A stretch of DNA of 64,000 nucleotides from NCBI GenBank assembly GCA_024362935.1, contig JANCRA010000167.1, positions 62,001-126,000 of the forward strand, read 5' to 3'. Under the pieces are notes generated by a model. It was not told where the DNA came from and ran no database searches. It worked only from the letters and a program-made list of their open reading frames with translations. A program made the translations under genes and the position numbers. The stretch comes from Setophaga petechia (taxonomy: Eukaryota; Chordata; Aves; Passeriformes; Parulidae). Shown here piece by piece: positions 35,804 through 49,513 of the stretch. Positions within the stretch are counted from its first letter, which is position 1. The number at the start of each line of letters is the position of its first letter.

Positions 35804-36571
35804 TGTAGCAGTTTGGGTTGGCCAATTTGAGATTTCCCGGCCAATGCAGCAATGAGCGTGAGGGTTTGGTGCGGGCTCATCACCTGTGCACTCATTTCGT
35901 GCTGGGAGGCAGGAGCAGCAGAAAGGAAAAGAGGGCTCAAAGCTCGCTGGGAAAAACGCCAATCACTTGTTTTTTTAAGTTTTAAAAGTTTAATGATAAT
36001 AAAATAGTTATAAAATAGCAATACATTTAGAGTAATAATAATTTGGACAATTTGGATTAGGACAATATGAGACAATAGAAACAAAGAGTTGCAGACAGTC
36101 CAGGTACCTTTTTCTGGGCAGCACGAGCCTGAGAAAGGACCCACCTCAACAGAGGATTAACCCATAAAAACAACAGCCTGTTGCATATTCATACACCTCA
36201 TACATGATGCATAAATTCCATTCAAACACAGGATTCTGTCTGGTCAGTGTCAGCTTCTTCCTCTGAATCCTGACAGCTCTTCATGGCTGAGCAAGGTGGG
36301 AAGAAGTTCATTTCTTCTGATAAGAGAGCAATAAATTCTCTTTCTCTGAAAGATTGTGTCCTGGTGGCTGCTATCTCGCTGTGAGTCCTTTCTTTAAGAA
36401 AAGTATCTTCCATAGCATAGTTTCTATTTTAACATTTTGTTATAACCTAAAACTATATTTAACACACTACTTAAGAAAATGAATACAGCATAACTTTCTA
36501 ACATAACACATATAATATTCATTTTAATATTTGCAAAAAGCCAATTATAAAATACATGCATTTTTCACACT
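35804..36571. mobile_element. LTR-like interspersed repeat (second type)
   Basis: The block runs from TGTAGCAGTTTGGGTTGGCC, through AAAAGTTTAATGATAATAAA, CAGGTACCTTTTTCTGGGCA and CAGCCTGTTGCATATTCATA, to about TTTTTCACA. These words, in this order, match a passerine LTR-type repeat I recall. TG and CA ends fit an LTR, but flanking duplications were not found, so the ends are approximate. Confidence 0.5.
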
Positions 36572-36654
36572 CCCCTTTCCACAAGGCACTGTGAATGCCA
36601 TTCCACTTTCCTCCACAGGAATGAGGAGCTCAGCCTCAGCCCTGCCATATGCCT

Positions 36655-36677
36655 GCCTGTCTGTCTGTCTGTCTGTG
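36655..36677. repeat. (CTGT)n microsatellite
   Basis: GCCTGTCTGTCTGTCTGTCT is a run of about five CTGT units shortly before LTR copy C. Confidence 0.85.
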
Positions 36678-36703
36678 GTGTGCCAACAGGAGGAACACCA
36701 TCG

Positions 36704-37087
36704 TGTGACAGTGTTCACAGGGGTCTGAGGATGAGGGAAGGGATGAGGATCTGACTCCATGTTTCAGAAGGCTTGATTTATTATTTTATTATATATACAA
36801 TATTAAAACTATACTGAAAGAATAAAAGAAAGGATTTCATCAGAAGGCTGGCTAAGAACAGAAAAAGAAGGAATGATAACAAAGGCTTGTGGCTCAGATA
36901 GAGAGTCCGAGCCAGCTGACTGTGATTGGCCATTAATTAGAAACAACCACATGAGACTAATCACAGATGCACCTGTTGCATTCCACAGCAGCAGATAATC
37001 ATTGTTTACATTTTGTTCCTGAGCCTCTCAGCTTCTCAGGAGGAAAAACCCTAAGGAAAGGATTTTTCATAAAAGATGTCTGTGACA
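36704..37087 (-). mobile_element. solo LTR, copy C
   Basis: Same family as copies A and B. It runs from TGTGACAGTGTTCACAGGGG to GTCTGTGACA on the plus strand, so the minus-strand reading begins TGTCACAG and ends with CTGTCACA. Flanks CCATCG and GCATTG could be a decayed 6-bp target duplication. It lies in the same orientation as copy B, 2.4 kb away, but the DNA between them is not retroviral. Confidence 0.8.
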
Positions 37088-39785
37088 GCATTGTGTAGCT
37101 CAGACAGTTTATCCCAAGCTGTCCCCACCAGCCGAGCATGCTGCCTCTTGTCCTCCCTGGAATGATGAGCAAGGCAGAGCCCGAGCTCTGATGAACCTGG
37201 GTGGGGAGGACCAAAGCACAGCAGGGCTGAGATGAAGCTTTTCTGTGGAGGAAGTGGCCACAGGGCTGACTGTGTGTGGCTTGTGGGGCCGAGGAAGCTG
37301 CTGAGCCGAATCAGCGCTCTGACCGCAGGCACTGATGTTTGTCACCCATGTTTGGTGTCCTCTGGGAAGGACCAGCCAACCTTGGCCGTGCAAGAATTCC
37401 CCCAGGGTCCTTCAGTGCTGTGGGAGAGCAGGTGAGCTGCTCTGGCTCTTTGAGCCTTGACATGTTCAGTGTTGAACTGCTCTGATATTTTTGGAGAGAC
37501 GTGTCTCAGTTTTCCACAGAGAAATCAGCTGGGGATGCTCTTGTGGGACTTCTGAGTCCAGATCAGCAGGGTAGGTATTTTCCATCTCAGTGCCCTGAGA
37601 GTGGTGAAATTTGAGGCTGGTGGAGATCTGTCTCTGGTGTTGCAGATTTTGCATTTTCAGTTGTTCTCTGGCTGCGCAGAGCAGGCGTTAGAGAGAGGCT
37701 CATGCACCTCAGTTGTGGGCCCTGAATAACACATCACAGCCTCTGTGTCTCTTCTGCCTAATGGCTGAGTCATTTTGACACTTCTAAGGGATTTTTTTTT
37801 CTATTTAAACCATTAGCTACACTAGTCTTCAAATTATCATTACTCTTGAAAGACTTGAGACAGCATTTTCGCACACCTAGTATTTCCTGAGATATCATAC
37901 AAACTCCCAAACCTAATGACTGACCTGGCAAGATCAGACAGGCACTTTGGCTGAAATTCTGCAAGGTAGGGGGGAAAAATCAATTACTGAAGATGCTCAA
38001 GATCTCATTTTATTTTTCATAGTTGTGAATTGCACATACAGCTCTAGGAAAATAACTGCACAACTGGAACTCCTTTCCAAATGCCACTTGCACTCAATTA
38101 TGAGCCAACTGTGCTCTTAGATGGCTGAGGTACTGTGTGCACCCTGTGGTGACCAAAGAGTCTCAGTCAGACCCCACATCTCATGGTTCCATTTCTTCTC
38201 AATGGGAACAGTCATTTTTCCTTGCCTCGTTTCTGGGTGTGTAATGTGTCTGTGAGAAACTGCCAGAGGTATTTACAGCAGGGGGGGAAGGTCTCTGAAT
38301 GTCATTTATTACAAGAAGATAATGAATGGAAAAAGAACCCAAGAGTCATTTTAGGCAAGAGAAAAAGTGTGGCTCAAGTGGCTCAAGTTACCAGAGACAG
38401 CAGTGGATGTTTAGGGGAAGAGTTAAAAACTGTGTGAAGAGAAAAACTCGGGTCGGCAGCTGAATCATGATTTCCAGTGTTCCTATGGTAGCAGAAATTG
38501 AAAGACAAAAATCCTCCAAGTTTAAATAATTAGCATTAAGAAATTAATTAGTTAGGAATGCAGTGACAGCAGAGAGAAGCTGACAAATCTACATTTTCCT
38601 GAGTTTCTATAGATAAGATATTCCTCAAAGGAAATACTCTTACAAAATTGTATGTTTGCAAAAGACTTGCTAGTGGGGGGAAAAGGGAAACTTTAAAAAA
38701 CGTTTTTACTAGAATTCATTTTGCTTTCTCTGTTTTCTGCTCTATTACTTCATTATGTAAACTGTGTGTACCATTGTTGTGCCAAACATCACCTTACAGT
38801 CTATTTTAATGTTAACAGACCAGCAGCAATGCATGTATTTATGATATCATGATGTCTTGGTAAAATTTAACTTTTCAGCACACAGAGGATTTGGCTGCTA
38901 ATGAAAATCTCTTTCCTCCTGCTGTGCACAGTTGGACACATCAGTTTGGTGCTTTGCTAATGTTACAACCTGTTTATCAAATACTATTCCTGCTGAGCAC
39001 TGTGCTGATCAGGTGTGGTGTTTGTGCCTGGACACACCACTTTAGGGTCATTTAGGGTGATTTAGGTTTCTGCACAGGACATAATGCACCATGACAGGCT
39101 TTGCATGCAGGGCACAGCCAAGGTTGGGGTTTTTGTCCTCTTCCCAATGTACTGTTCTGGTCCTGTCCTGCTGGCATACATAGAGCTGGGGTTTGGGGTT
39201 TTTTTTCATTTTATGTGTGGGAAGTCAAAGCAGAGATGATAAAGAAGGATTTTCCAAAGCTTATACAAGACACCTGCAATGGAGTGCAGTTTCCCAGATA
39301 TCCAAGACCAAGCAATTTTTCACCTGTTCCTTCCTGGGGCCCAGCTCGGTCTGCAGCCCAGGAGGGACAACAGTGCATCAATTGTGGCTGGATGTTCACA
39401 CCCTTCTAGAAGTCCTACATTCTTCTAAAAAAACTTTTCTGTATCCCCTTTCCTATTCAGAATTAACTACTCTTGTGTGGTAATTGTTGAAACTGTGTTG
39501 ATAGTATGTAGTAACAAAAAAAAGGAGTATTAAATGATGTTGTTTTATTTCCTTTCAGGTTTCATATGTATGTGATCACCTAATTAATTTGAATCTTTCA
39601 GCCTTTCTGATTAATTTCAATAACATTTCATTTTGGGTGAGGCTGTGTGAAGGAGGGCAGGGAGAGCTTTGTGCCAACCTCTGTATCTAGAGGATGATAT
39701 CTGTGTATGCAAAGTTAGAGATGTGGTCCACAGAGAAAGGGGCCCAGTGGCTCCACAAGGAAAACAAACCAAAAGAAAGGAGAGC
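37088..39785. other. intergenic spacer
   Basis: About 2.7 kb with no gene, array or mobile element recognised. Confidence 0.55.
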
Positions 39786-41352
39786 TGCTGCTCCTTCCCT
39801 GTCCCTGCTGCTCCCACACTGTTCCTGCTGCTCCCACCCTGTCCCTGCTGCTCCTTCCCTGTCCCTGCTGCTCCTGCTGTCCCTGCTGCTCCCACCCTGT
39901 CCCTGCTGCTCCTGTCCTGTCCCTGCTGCTCCCACCCTGTCCCTGCTGCTCCTGTCCTGTCCCTGCTGCTCCTGTCCTGTCCCTGCTGCTCCCACCCTGT
40001 CCCTGCTGCTCCTGCCCTGCCCCTGCTGCTCCTGCCCTGTCCCTGCTGCCATCTCCCTGTCCCTGCTGCTCCCACCCTGTCCCTGCTGCTCCTGCCCTGC
40101 CCCTGCTGCTCCCGCCCTGTCCCTGCTGCCATCTCCCTGTCCCTGCTGCTCCCACCCTGTCCCTGCTGCTCCTGCTGTCCCTGCTACTCCCACCCTATCC
40201 GTGCTGCTCCCTCCCTGTCCCTGCTGCTCCTGCCCTGTCCCTGCTGCTCCTGCCCTGTCCCTGCTGCTCCTGCTGTTCCTGCTGCTCCCGCTGACCCTGC
40301 TGCTCCTGCTGTTCCTGCTGCTCCTGCTGTTCCTGCTGCTCCTGCTGTCCCTGCTGCTCCCGCCCTGTCCCTGCTGCTCCCGCCCTGTCCCTTGTGCTCC
40401 CACCCTGCCCCTGCTGCTCCTGCTCTCCCTGCTGCTCCCACCCTGTCCCTGCTGCTCCTGTCCTGTTCCTGCTGCTCCCACCCTGTCCCTGCTGCTCCCA
40501 CCCTGTCCCTGCTGCTCCTGTCCTGTTCCTGCTGCTCCCACCCTGTCCCTGCTGCTCCCACCCTGTCCCTGCTGCTCCCACCCTGTCCCAGCTGCTCCTG
40601 CCCTGTCCCTGCTGCTCCTGCTGTCCCTGCTGCTCCCACCCTGTCCCTGCTGCTCCTTCCCTGTCCCTGCTGCTCCCGCCCTGTCCCTGCTGCTCCTGCC
40701 CTGTCCCTGCTGCTCCTGCTGTCCCTGCTGCTCCTGCTGTCCCTGCTGCTCCCTCCCTGTCCCTGCTGCTCCCTCCCTGTCCCTGCTGCTCCCACCCTGT
40801 CCCTGCTGCTCCCGCCCTGTCCCTGCTGCTCCTGCCCTGTCCCTGCTGCTCCTGCTGTCCCTGCTGCTCCCACCCTGTCCCTGCTGCTCCTGCTGTCCCC
40901 GCTGCTCCCGCCCTGTCCCTGCTGCTCCCGCCCTGTCCCTGCTGCTCCTGCCCTGTCCCTGCTGCTCCTGCTGTCCCTGCTGCTCCCACCCTGTCCCTGC
41001 TGCTCCTGCTGTCCCCGCTGCTCCCGCCCTGTCCCTGCTGCTCCTGCTGCCCCGCTGCTCCCGCTGTCCCCGCTGCTCCCGCCCTGTCCCTGCTGCTCCT
41101 GCCCTGTCCCTGCTGCTCCTGCTGTCCCTGCTGCTCCCACCCTGTCCCTGCTGCTCCTGTCCTGTCCCTGCTGCTCCCACCCTGTCCCTGCTGCTCCTGC
41201 TGTCCCTGCTGCTCCTGCTGTCCCTGCTGCTCCCACCCTGTCCCTGCTGCTCCTGCTGTCCCCGCTGCTCCCGCCCTGTCCCGGGTGCTCCTGCTGTCCC
41301 TGCTGCTCCTGCCCTGTCCCTGCTGCTCCTGCCCTGTCCCTGCTGCCATCTC
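39786..41352. repeat. pyrimidine-rich minisatellite, unit 18-20 bp, about 1.57 kb
   Basis: Units are CCCTGCTGCTCCCACCCTGT, CCCTGCTGCTCCTGTCCTGT or the shorter CCCTGCTGCTCCTGCTGT, about 80 in all. The plus strand is almost all C and T with scattered G and A. The minus strand therefore carries regularly spaced GGGACAGGG and GGGTGGG runs. Five frames remain open for 350-605 codons only because stop codons cannot form in this composition. There is no protein gene here. Confidence 0.95.
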
Positions 41353-44300
41353 CCCCCTCCTCCTCCCACTGCTTTGCTTCCCTCAGAGCTGGTGTGCACA
41401 GACTGAGCCTTCACCCTTCTCGTCCTTTTTTAAATGCCCCTTCAGTGAGATTTTACAGGGTTTTTAGTGGACAGGATCCACTGTGAGTTAAAAAATGTGC
41501 ATCTTCCTTCCTGAAAATGGAGCTTGAGAGCTGCTCGTCTGGTACCAGGACACGCCTGCACTTCAGACTTCTCACATTTATTAATTTCAGTGAAATCAAA
41601 TTCAAATGAATAAATATATGACACTGATGAAGATGTAACATGCATTTATCAGGCCACATCCTTTTCCTGTTGTTTTCCTGGTAAGTGGTTCTAAAGTCAA
41701 GTATTAAAATATTTTATCATAAAAATTTCTCTGGTCTTGAGCATTTTTTTGTAAACAACCACAACCACTGAAGCAATACTAAATAGGGCTATACCTGCTG
41801 ATTTAGCAGTCTGGCTTGTGATCTGAATTAAGTGGGGAGCTGGAGAAAGTGGTTGGAGTAAATTTTTCTTTAACTACAATTTTTTTTTTTTTTAATATTC
41901 TTACTGTAATCTGGTTTTTGCAGAGATGATGCTTGGGTCATGTTTTTCAGTGTTGACACCTGGTTCTTGGGAGCAAATTGTTCCAGCATCCAGAACATTG
42001 TTTCTTCCATTCTTTTTGATCTCATAAGCTTGTGAAAAGTCAGATCAAATTTGAGATGAAGATGAGTCCAAGCTTCTAGAACTGCAGTTTAATGACATCT
42101 ACATAGCCTGTCACATTTCAGCCAAATCTCTACCTGAAACTAACTGGTGGCTTAAAATTTGCTCCTCTCGCGTTGTTGAAAAGAGTAACTAATTTTTGTG
42201 CTTGTTTTCTTTTTCTTTTAACCTGACCTGATTTGTCGAACTGAGAAATACTGACCATTTCTGCAGGAGAGCTGTTATGATTCTGGATTGAGGAGAAGGT
42301 CTATGTTTGGAGGTAAATGTTCATTTAATTGCAATTCTCCCCCAAACAAATGGATGCACTGTGTAATTTTGGCTTTTTCCTCTTCTGCTCAGCAGCGCCT
42401 CCCACATCAACGTCCAAGGGACTCCTGGTAGGGGCAGCTGCCATTCAGCAGGACAGAGATTTTCAGCCAGGTCTTAACAGCATGTGAGCCACAAGGTAGG
42501 AGGGAAGAATGGGTGTGTGATGCTGTTCTATTTGTGAACCTGATGCTAGTTACACCAAGACAATTTTTATTGTACCCGCTGGAGCCACAAAATGAGAGTT
42601 GGGTTTTGTTTGTGCCCAGCTGAGTTTCCACAGCCAGCTCCAGCAGTGCTGGGGTGCACAGGGACTGAGGGAGCCCAGCTTGTCTTCAGCCTCATCCCAG
42701 CTCCCAAGGGATCCAGGGCTGCCTGCTGCCCAGCAGAGAAGGGGCTCTGGCTCTGTGGGAGCCCCATTGCCACCCTGTGCCCTCCTCCTGGTGAGCCTTG
42801 CTCAGAGATGGGTGATCTCCACTTCTCAGATTTCAGGTTTCTCAGAGAAAGCTCTCTGCCTGTGCTGAAGGGCTGTGCTTTAGGGTGCTCTCAGTATTTA
42901 AAGGTGTTCTGTTTCATGCAGGTCTGTCTTTAAGGTTCAGGAGGCAGACTGCTGCTGAAGGCAAACCAAAGGGTGTGGGTGCTGTGAGTGGAGCTCTGAG
43001 CCAGAAGCAAACCCAGGCAGGGCTTTCATGTTCGTGTCCTCCTGTCAGTCATTTCTGTACCCCCCTTTAGCTTTGATTTCACTGTGCTCCAGCTCCAGAT
43101 GTGCATGAGACCTTTGGGTGTCTCAGCTCTCTGACATGAGAAGAAGGGTGACTCAATCCCACAGCTTTCAGTGTGCAGGAAAAAGCAGCCTTTTCTCACT
43201 GCTGAGGGAAATCTGGGGCAGATTCTCAGAAGAGTCCCAGCTGTGGCTTGCTGGCAAGCACCAAACCTGGGAAAGGAGCTCTGTGGACAGGTAACTGCTA
43301 GGGAAGGTGAGAACACCAAGTGAAAGAGGACAGAGGATGCTGCAGGGCAGGAGAGGGGATGGCTGCTCAGGGTGGCCCCTGTGGGTCCTTCCCCTACCTG
43401 GGCAGAACTTCCTACTTCAGGTGCAGGTAAGAGGACAAGCAAAGTGGAAAGTTTTGTAAGGAACCTTATTCAGTTTAAGCAAGTGAGTCACAAACCAGTT
43501 TTGAGAACTGAAAGGTAAGGTTGAGGAGCCAAAATTTAGGTGCAAAGTTCAGGAACGGAAGAGGGTTTGAATTTCAGCTGAGGCCATGGCCAGGGACAAA
43601 ACCACATTGCCCAGAATGTTAAAATTTAGAGTAATTGCTATTATTTTCACCTGGAGAAGGATTGTAATGTATATGGTACTTTAGATGGTACAGCCACTTG
43701 GAAAATTAAAGATTTTGTTGAAGAGCAGAACTAGCCCAAAATTTGGACTTGCTGAGAGACTGAAAGCTCTGTGGATCATTCCCAGTGTGTGTTGGTCCTA
43801 TGGTGATGGAGAACAGAAAGTGGTTTCTTTATTGCTTTCCAATGTGTATATTTTCCTGACTTTCCTTTCCAATATGTGTATTTTTCTGACTTTCCAACCT
43901 TTGCAAAGGGATTAGTGTGAAGCCATGTGTCAGGTCTTCTCTATGCAGCGTGTGTGTGATTGCATTAGAGAAATATGCAACCATAGGACAGAGTGGGGTT
44001 AAAATCTTTAAAAATTTGAAAAAATGTCAGCCCTGATGATTCCTAGCAGCCTGCTGTTAGGTTTAAACTGGCAGGCATGTTTGAAAGGACCACAGCTCAG
44101 CTGTGAGTGTCACTGTCACGGCCCAAGGGGCTCTGCAGCACCCTCCTCATCTGGGTGCCTCCCTGCAGAGCTGCCCAGGCTCAGGCAGAGCAGGGTGCAG
44201 CCTGTGGGAGGGGATGGCCCCCGAGGCTGCCAGCTGCAGCCCCACAGCTGCTGACAGCCTGCCCCAAAGGACCTGGACACTCAATGGCAGTGCCTAAAAT

Positions 44301-47300
44301 TCGGCTGTGACTTCATGTCTGGGTGGTTAAAAAAGCTGAGTGACAGCTCTGGTCTTGGTAGATCTTTGTGTTTGTAGATCTTTGTAGGTCTTTGAGCTAG
44401 ACTTTTGGTTTCTGAATTCTAGTTACAGTAAGGAAAAGCAAAAAGCCCAGCTCTGCAGATACCCACTCTTGAAAAAAACTCAACTATTTTAGAAATAATT
44501 TGCAAATGACAAGAATCTGAAATTATTTTAAAACCCAGGTGCCTCTTGGTAATGTAACTCTGACCTTTTGGCATTTACAGATCTTACTGAAGCCCATGGG
44601 TGCCCTCTTCTCCTTCCAGTCAGAGGAATTGAGAAAACATCTGACTGCTCCTTTCACAGTGATAACTGAAAAATCAAGGTCTCCTAGCCCAGAGTGAAGA
44701 TGGTGAGAGCCTGGTGTGGGTGTACCTCTGACATTGGCAGGGTTTGGTGATGGAATCAGCCACACAGAGCTCTAAATAATTTTTAAAGCCTTTGGTGTTG
44801 GCATTGAAAGAAGTTTCCATCAGTGGGTAAGCTGGGCACAAACAGGATGAAAGGTTTATTTGGTGATATTTCCGGATTTTTGCAAGGGTCAAACTGTAGG
44901 AAGAATGCAGCAGAAAGTAAGAGACAGCAGCTTAAATGTGGGTGGCAGGAAAACCAAACCACGGCTCGTGTGGCCAAGGGTGCTTCAGGGGCAGAAGGCT
45001 GGAGGCAAGCTGCAAGACAATGCATGGTGTATGCTCTTTGCTGAAAAATTCAATGTTCAACCTTGTCAGCTGTCCATGGGGGACAGCTCTCACCAGCTGG
45101 TTTGCTGGAGCAAGGCTTCTTTAGGTTTTCTGTCCTAAAAATCCCCATGGACACATTTTTATGTAATGGGCCTGGTACTTGGTGCATCTAGGAGACAGCA
45201 GAATATTTTTATTTATTTATTTTTGCTTCTCTTTGTCCTGCCTGCAGTATTGAGCCAACACAGAGGCAATTCCTGCTGAGCTGGACTGGAATCTGCCAGT
45301 GATGACACTTGAGGCATTAGGCTGAGCTGGGAATGAATAATGGTGCAAGAGAGAGCAGCATTTTTATTGCAGCATGAGCATGGAAAGGGAGCCTGTGCTT
45401 GTTTTCACACTCAGCTCTGGCTGTGCCTCTGGTCCCTTTCTGTCTGTGGGTTGCCAGAAAACACCTGAGAAACTCAGATTTAGCTGGCACAGATTTAGTT
45501 TGGCAGAGATATATAAATGAGAGATGATCCAGCTGAATTCCCCAAGCTGAATTTCTAGTGCTGGAAGTCAAAAGAGAAGAAAGAAAAGAAGGTTTTGCTG
45601 TGTAAATTTAGCAAATGTGGTTTGGAGTAATTTAGAGAAGCTTGTGACTCAAAACAAATCATATCTACTTTCAAGAGAAAGATTTAGTTCTCAGGATATC
45701 TTTGTGTTTCTACTACTAAAGCCTGAAGAGAATGGGGTTTCAAAGGTGATAATTTTCTAACAATTTTACTGTCTTTATTACATTTAGGGCTTGTTGTTAC
45801 ACTGAAAAAGAAACAACAAAAAAACCCTAAAAGAATCACGCCAGAGTTCAGATTTCAGCATTTTATGCTGCCAAGGGATCTATGGTTTCAAGGCAGTTGT
45901 GGCACAGAGCCTGGCTCTGCAGTGTGACCTCAGTACCTGAGAAGGAGAGAGCTGGAAAATGCAGAGATCTCTGATTTTATTGGAGCTGCTACATGCTGGG
46001 CACACCTAGGACAATTCAGTGCAGTGGCAAAGGAAGGACAAAGATTTGCAAGGATTCAGTGCAGTTGTTTTGTTGACTTTGCAGTGTTTCAGCAACTTTT
46101 TCAGCCGCTGTAGGAACGGAGAGCAAGTCTTGCTTTCCCTGGGTTGGAATTGCTTGCCTTTGGGTAAGACTTGGTCTAGTAGCAGAGAAAAGGCACTAAG
46201 AAAGGTTCAAAGTGGAGGTATTAGGCTCTTTTAAAAGACATGGCATATTCTTTTTTTTTTTTTGGTATGATGAAATATTGAGAAAAATTACCCAGCCAGT
46301 GCCAACCTGAGTGAAGGGGAAATGAACCATAGCAACACAGCAAATAAAGAGATCAAAGGCATCAGAAAAACACCAAAAACTTCTTTTTTTCTTTTTCCAG
46401 TAACACCAATTAGTAGATTAATACACATACTCATGGTTGTTTGAACTCTCATTAACCTACCAGGGCAGTCATGTCTGGTCTCCTTCCCAGAGCTCAGCCA
46501 GCATCTGCCATAATTATTGGCTGCATCTTTTTCAGTAATGACTTGATTGGGGTGGCAGAGATGCTTAACAAGCATCTGTATAGTTTCATCTGCAGGATGC
46601 AGATATCCCAGACCAGAGAGAGCTGATCTGAGAGCCCAAATGTCCAAACACCCTGCTGACCTTGGGGAGGGCAGAAGTTAAAATATTGAGTTTCTACCTA
46701 TGGATGCCAGAAGCTCTTCAGGGGCTGCTGAGGGACCCTCACTCTTTTCTGTGTTTGACACTACAGGAGGGGGCATTGCTTGAGGTGGAGCAGCTGTTTC
46801 CCTCTTCAGAGTGTGGCAAAATGCAGCTGTAAATGGAGCTGCTGAGAGCACCTCTGGGAAACTGGAGAGGAGCACTGAGCACTGGCACTGCTGTGCCAAA
46901 GTGAAACTTGAGCTTCATTTCAGCACATTGCACAAAAAATAAAACATACCCTTTTTTAATATATAGCTCGTGGGACCAGACAACCTGCAGAGTTTCTCTG
47001 TTAGCTTTCACATGAATGTCTCGTGGGTTTACTTGAAGTCACGTTTTTAAAAAGGGAAAACAGTGGGTTTGGATTGGGACCTTGATGTGGTGATCGTGGG
47101 CATCCATGGTATTTGCAGTTCCCAGAACTACAACTGGACTTCACCCATGTGCTGAACTGGGTAAATTCCATCTTGCTTGGAATGAAGATTAACTGTGGAA
47201 CAACGTCTCTCACTCACCAGTGTGATTTTCCAGGTGTCAGAAAAACGAAAATGGAATGAGTAGGCTACAGCTTTAATGTGAACAAAAAAGGTGTTTTCCC

Positions 47301-49119
47301 CTAATTTTTTTTAACATGGAAATCCAACTGCCCTTGAAGCTGCTGTGCTTCAGCAAGTGGGGAAAAACCAATTGCTTTTTCAAATCTCTCACAGAGGTAA
47401 TGGCTCAGCAGCACCTCTGGGCACGAGCTGGGTGCCATGGAGCAGACTGCAAGGTGGCTGTGGGGATGGCATTTCTCGTGGGAAATCTCATTCTCATGCC
47501 TCTGGGACATTCTCTGCCCCATAGGGAGCTGGCCACTGCATGTATCTCCAGAAATGGGGCTTGAAAACCTGGCTGATGGAAGACTTGCAGAAGCACCAGG
47601 CTGGGGTGAGGAGAAGATAAATAGCAGAATGTGTTTGCTACAAAACACCTGCACCATGGGCAAGCTGTGAGACTTGTTGTGAGGTCTGCAAGCGTGCCCT
47701 GCCTCCCCACAGCTCTGCCTTTCATGCTTTAAATGAGTGAGCACTGTGACCCTCAGTGCAGGCAGTGTGGGCCAGGACAGTGGGCATGCTGAGGAAAGGC
47801 TGCCAGGGCTGGCTGAGGGGTTTTTTGCAGTGCAGTGTCTCAGGTGGTGTAAATGAGACCATGTGGATGCCATCCTGGTGCCCTTTACAGATGTACAGCA
47901 GGTCTGACTCAGTTACTGAGCTCATTCTTGGCACGATGAGTCCTCACCTTGGAGCAGTGAGTGCTGGAGAAAGCAGTGCTCTTCCTAAGACCTCTTGGTG
48001 AGGCAGAAATGACAGTGATTGAAAAAAGAAGGAATTAAAAATCCACAGGTCCAGCATGAATTTGGCTCTGGTGAGCCCTCTGTCATGCCATATGCTGCAG
48101 TGAGTTCTGCCAGTGTTTGGCTTTTTATTTGATAGATATATTTTAAAATGAAATAAATGAAAGCAAAACCTTTGGCAGGGCCAAAGGCAATAAACTGTGC
48201 CACTCCAGGAGCACAGAATCACCTTGCAGGGCCTGAAGCACAGCAGCTGCTGCCCACCTGCTTCACCTTTTTCCTGCCGTGTTTGCTGGAGAGCCGCGTG
48301 TGCCGCGGGGATCGTATCTCACTTTCAGTCATTCTGACTTCCTCACATGAAAGGCACTCTAGAAATACAACTGTTTTTATTCTGTTCAAGTGTGCTTCAG
48401 TGCTAACACTTGCTTTAAGTCTCTATGCTGGCCTGATGTTCAAAAGATAGAAGATTGGTTGTGTGAAGCTGACATATCCACGTGGAAGGGGTGAGCTTGA
48501 TTTCTCTGGAGTTTTCAGCTAACACTGAGGTTACAGAGCTCTGAAAGCTCATTGCACAGTGCCATTTTGTGGCTATCAGTTCCTAGGAGTGATTTTCCAA
48601 CGCAAATAACCTTCCTGCAGACAAAAAATAATTTAATTGTGTGTTCAGAAGCAGCATCTAATGTTCTCCATAGTCTGATGTTATATAACTTTAAAGAAAT
48701 AGGTGGGTTTTGGTTTTGGTTTCTTCTGTTTCCCACACAACTTTACACGAGAAATAGTTTTAGCTGCTTACAAAAGAAGTTCACAAAAGCAGCTGAAGAA
48801 AGCCACAATGTGAGATACAGTGGGAAAAGGCACAACTTTTAAGAGTGCTGGGCAGGCACAGCCACAGAGCAGCTCAGGGACACCTCTGGGGAGATAGATA
48901 AATCTTACCTTGAGCAGGAAGAGGGGTCAAACGGGTTTTCTGTGCCTCGTGTGACTTTTATGCTGGCACAGATTTGTGTCTTTGGACTGCAGCCACCTCG
49001 GAATGCCCAGGCAGATGCTTTCCCTGACAGCAGGCTCAGCTCACCCTCTGTGCTCTGCTGTGGCATCCTCTGCTCCTCTTCCTCTGCCTTCCTCCCCCCT
49101 GCCCACACAGCAGCTGAAC
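41353..49119. other. intergenic spacer
   Basis: About 7.8 kb without a recognisable gene. Minor features are T-runs near 41881-41893 and 46252-46264, and a two-copy 30-bp duplication at about 43836-43890 (TTTCCAATGTGTATATTTTC and a variant). All open frames are short and unlike known proteins. Confidence 0.55.
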
Positions 49120-49513
49120 TGCTGCAGACAACTTTTATGAAAAATCCTTTCCTTACATTTTTTCCTCCTGAGGAGCTGAGAGGCCTCAGGAACAAAATGT
49201 AAACAATGATTATCTGCTGCTGTGGAATGCAACAGGTGGACACATGTGGTCTCATGTGCTTGTTTCTAATTAATGGTTGTTTCTAATTAATCACAGTCAG
49301 CTGGCTCGGACTCTCTGTCCAAGACACAAGCCTTTTTTATCATTCTTTCTGATTCTATTCTTAGCTTAGCTATCGTTCTGATGAAACCTTTTTTTTTTTC
49401 TATTATTTTAGTACAGTTTTAATATAATATATATTATAAAACAATAAATCAAGCCTTCTGAAACATGGAGTCATCTCTTGTCTTATCCAAGAACCCCTGT
49501 GAACACGGGCACA
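49120..49513 (+). mobile_element. solo LTR, copy D (opposite orientation)
   Basis: This is the same LTR family in sense orientation. It starts near TGCTGCAGACAACTTTTATG and contains TGGTCTCATGTG, GATTCTATTCTTAGC and AATAAA at 49443-49448. It ends CCTGTGAACACGGGCACA. It is more diverged at both tips than the other copies, and no flanking duplication remains visible. Confidence 0.8.

Noticed and set aside
33928..37087. A provirus bounded by LTR copies B and C
   Set aside because: Copy B has its own flanking GTGTCCT repeat, and the DNA between B and C holds a CA-rich array and an unrelated LTR-like element, with no gag, pol or env-like frame.
39669..41486. 605-codon plus-strand and 575-codon minus-strand open frames
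   Set aside because: They are made of the CT-rich minisatellite. Several frames are open on both strands at once, there is no domain, and composition alone explains the lack of stops.
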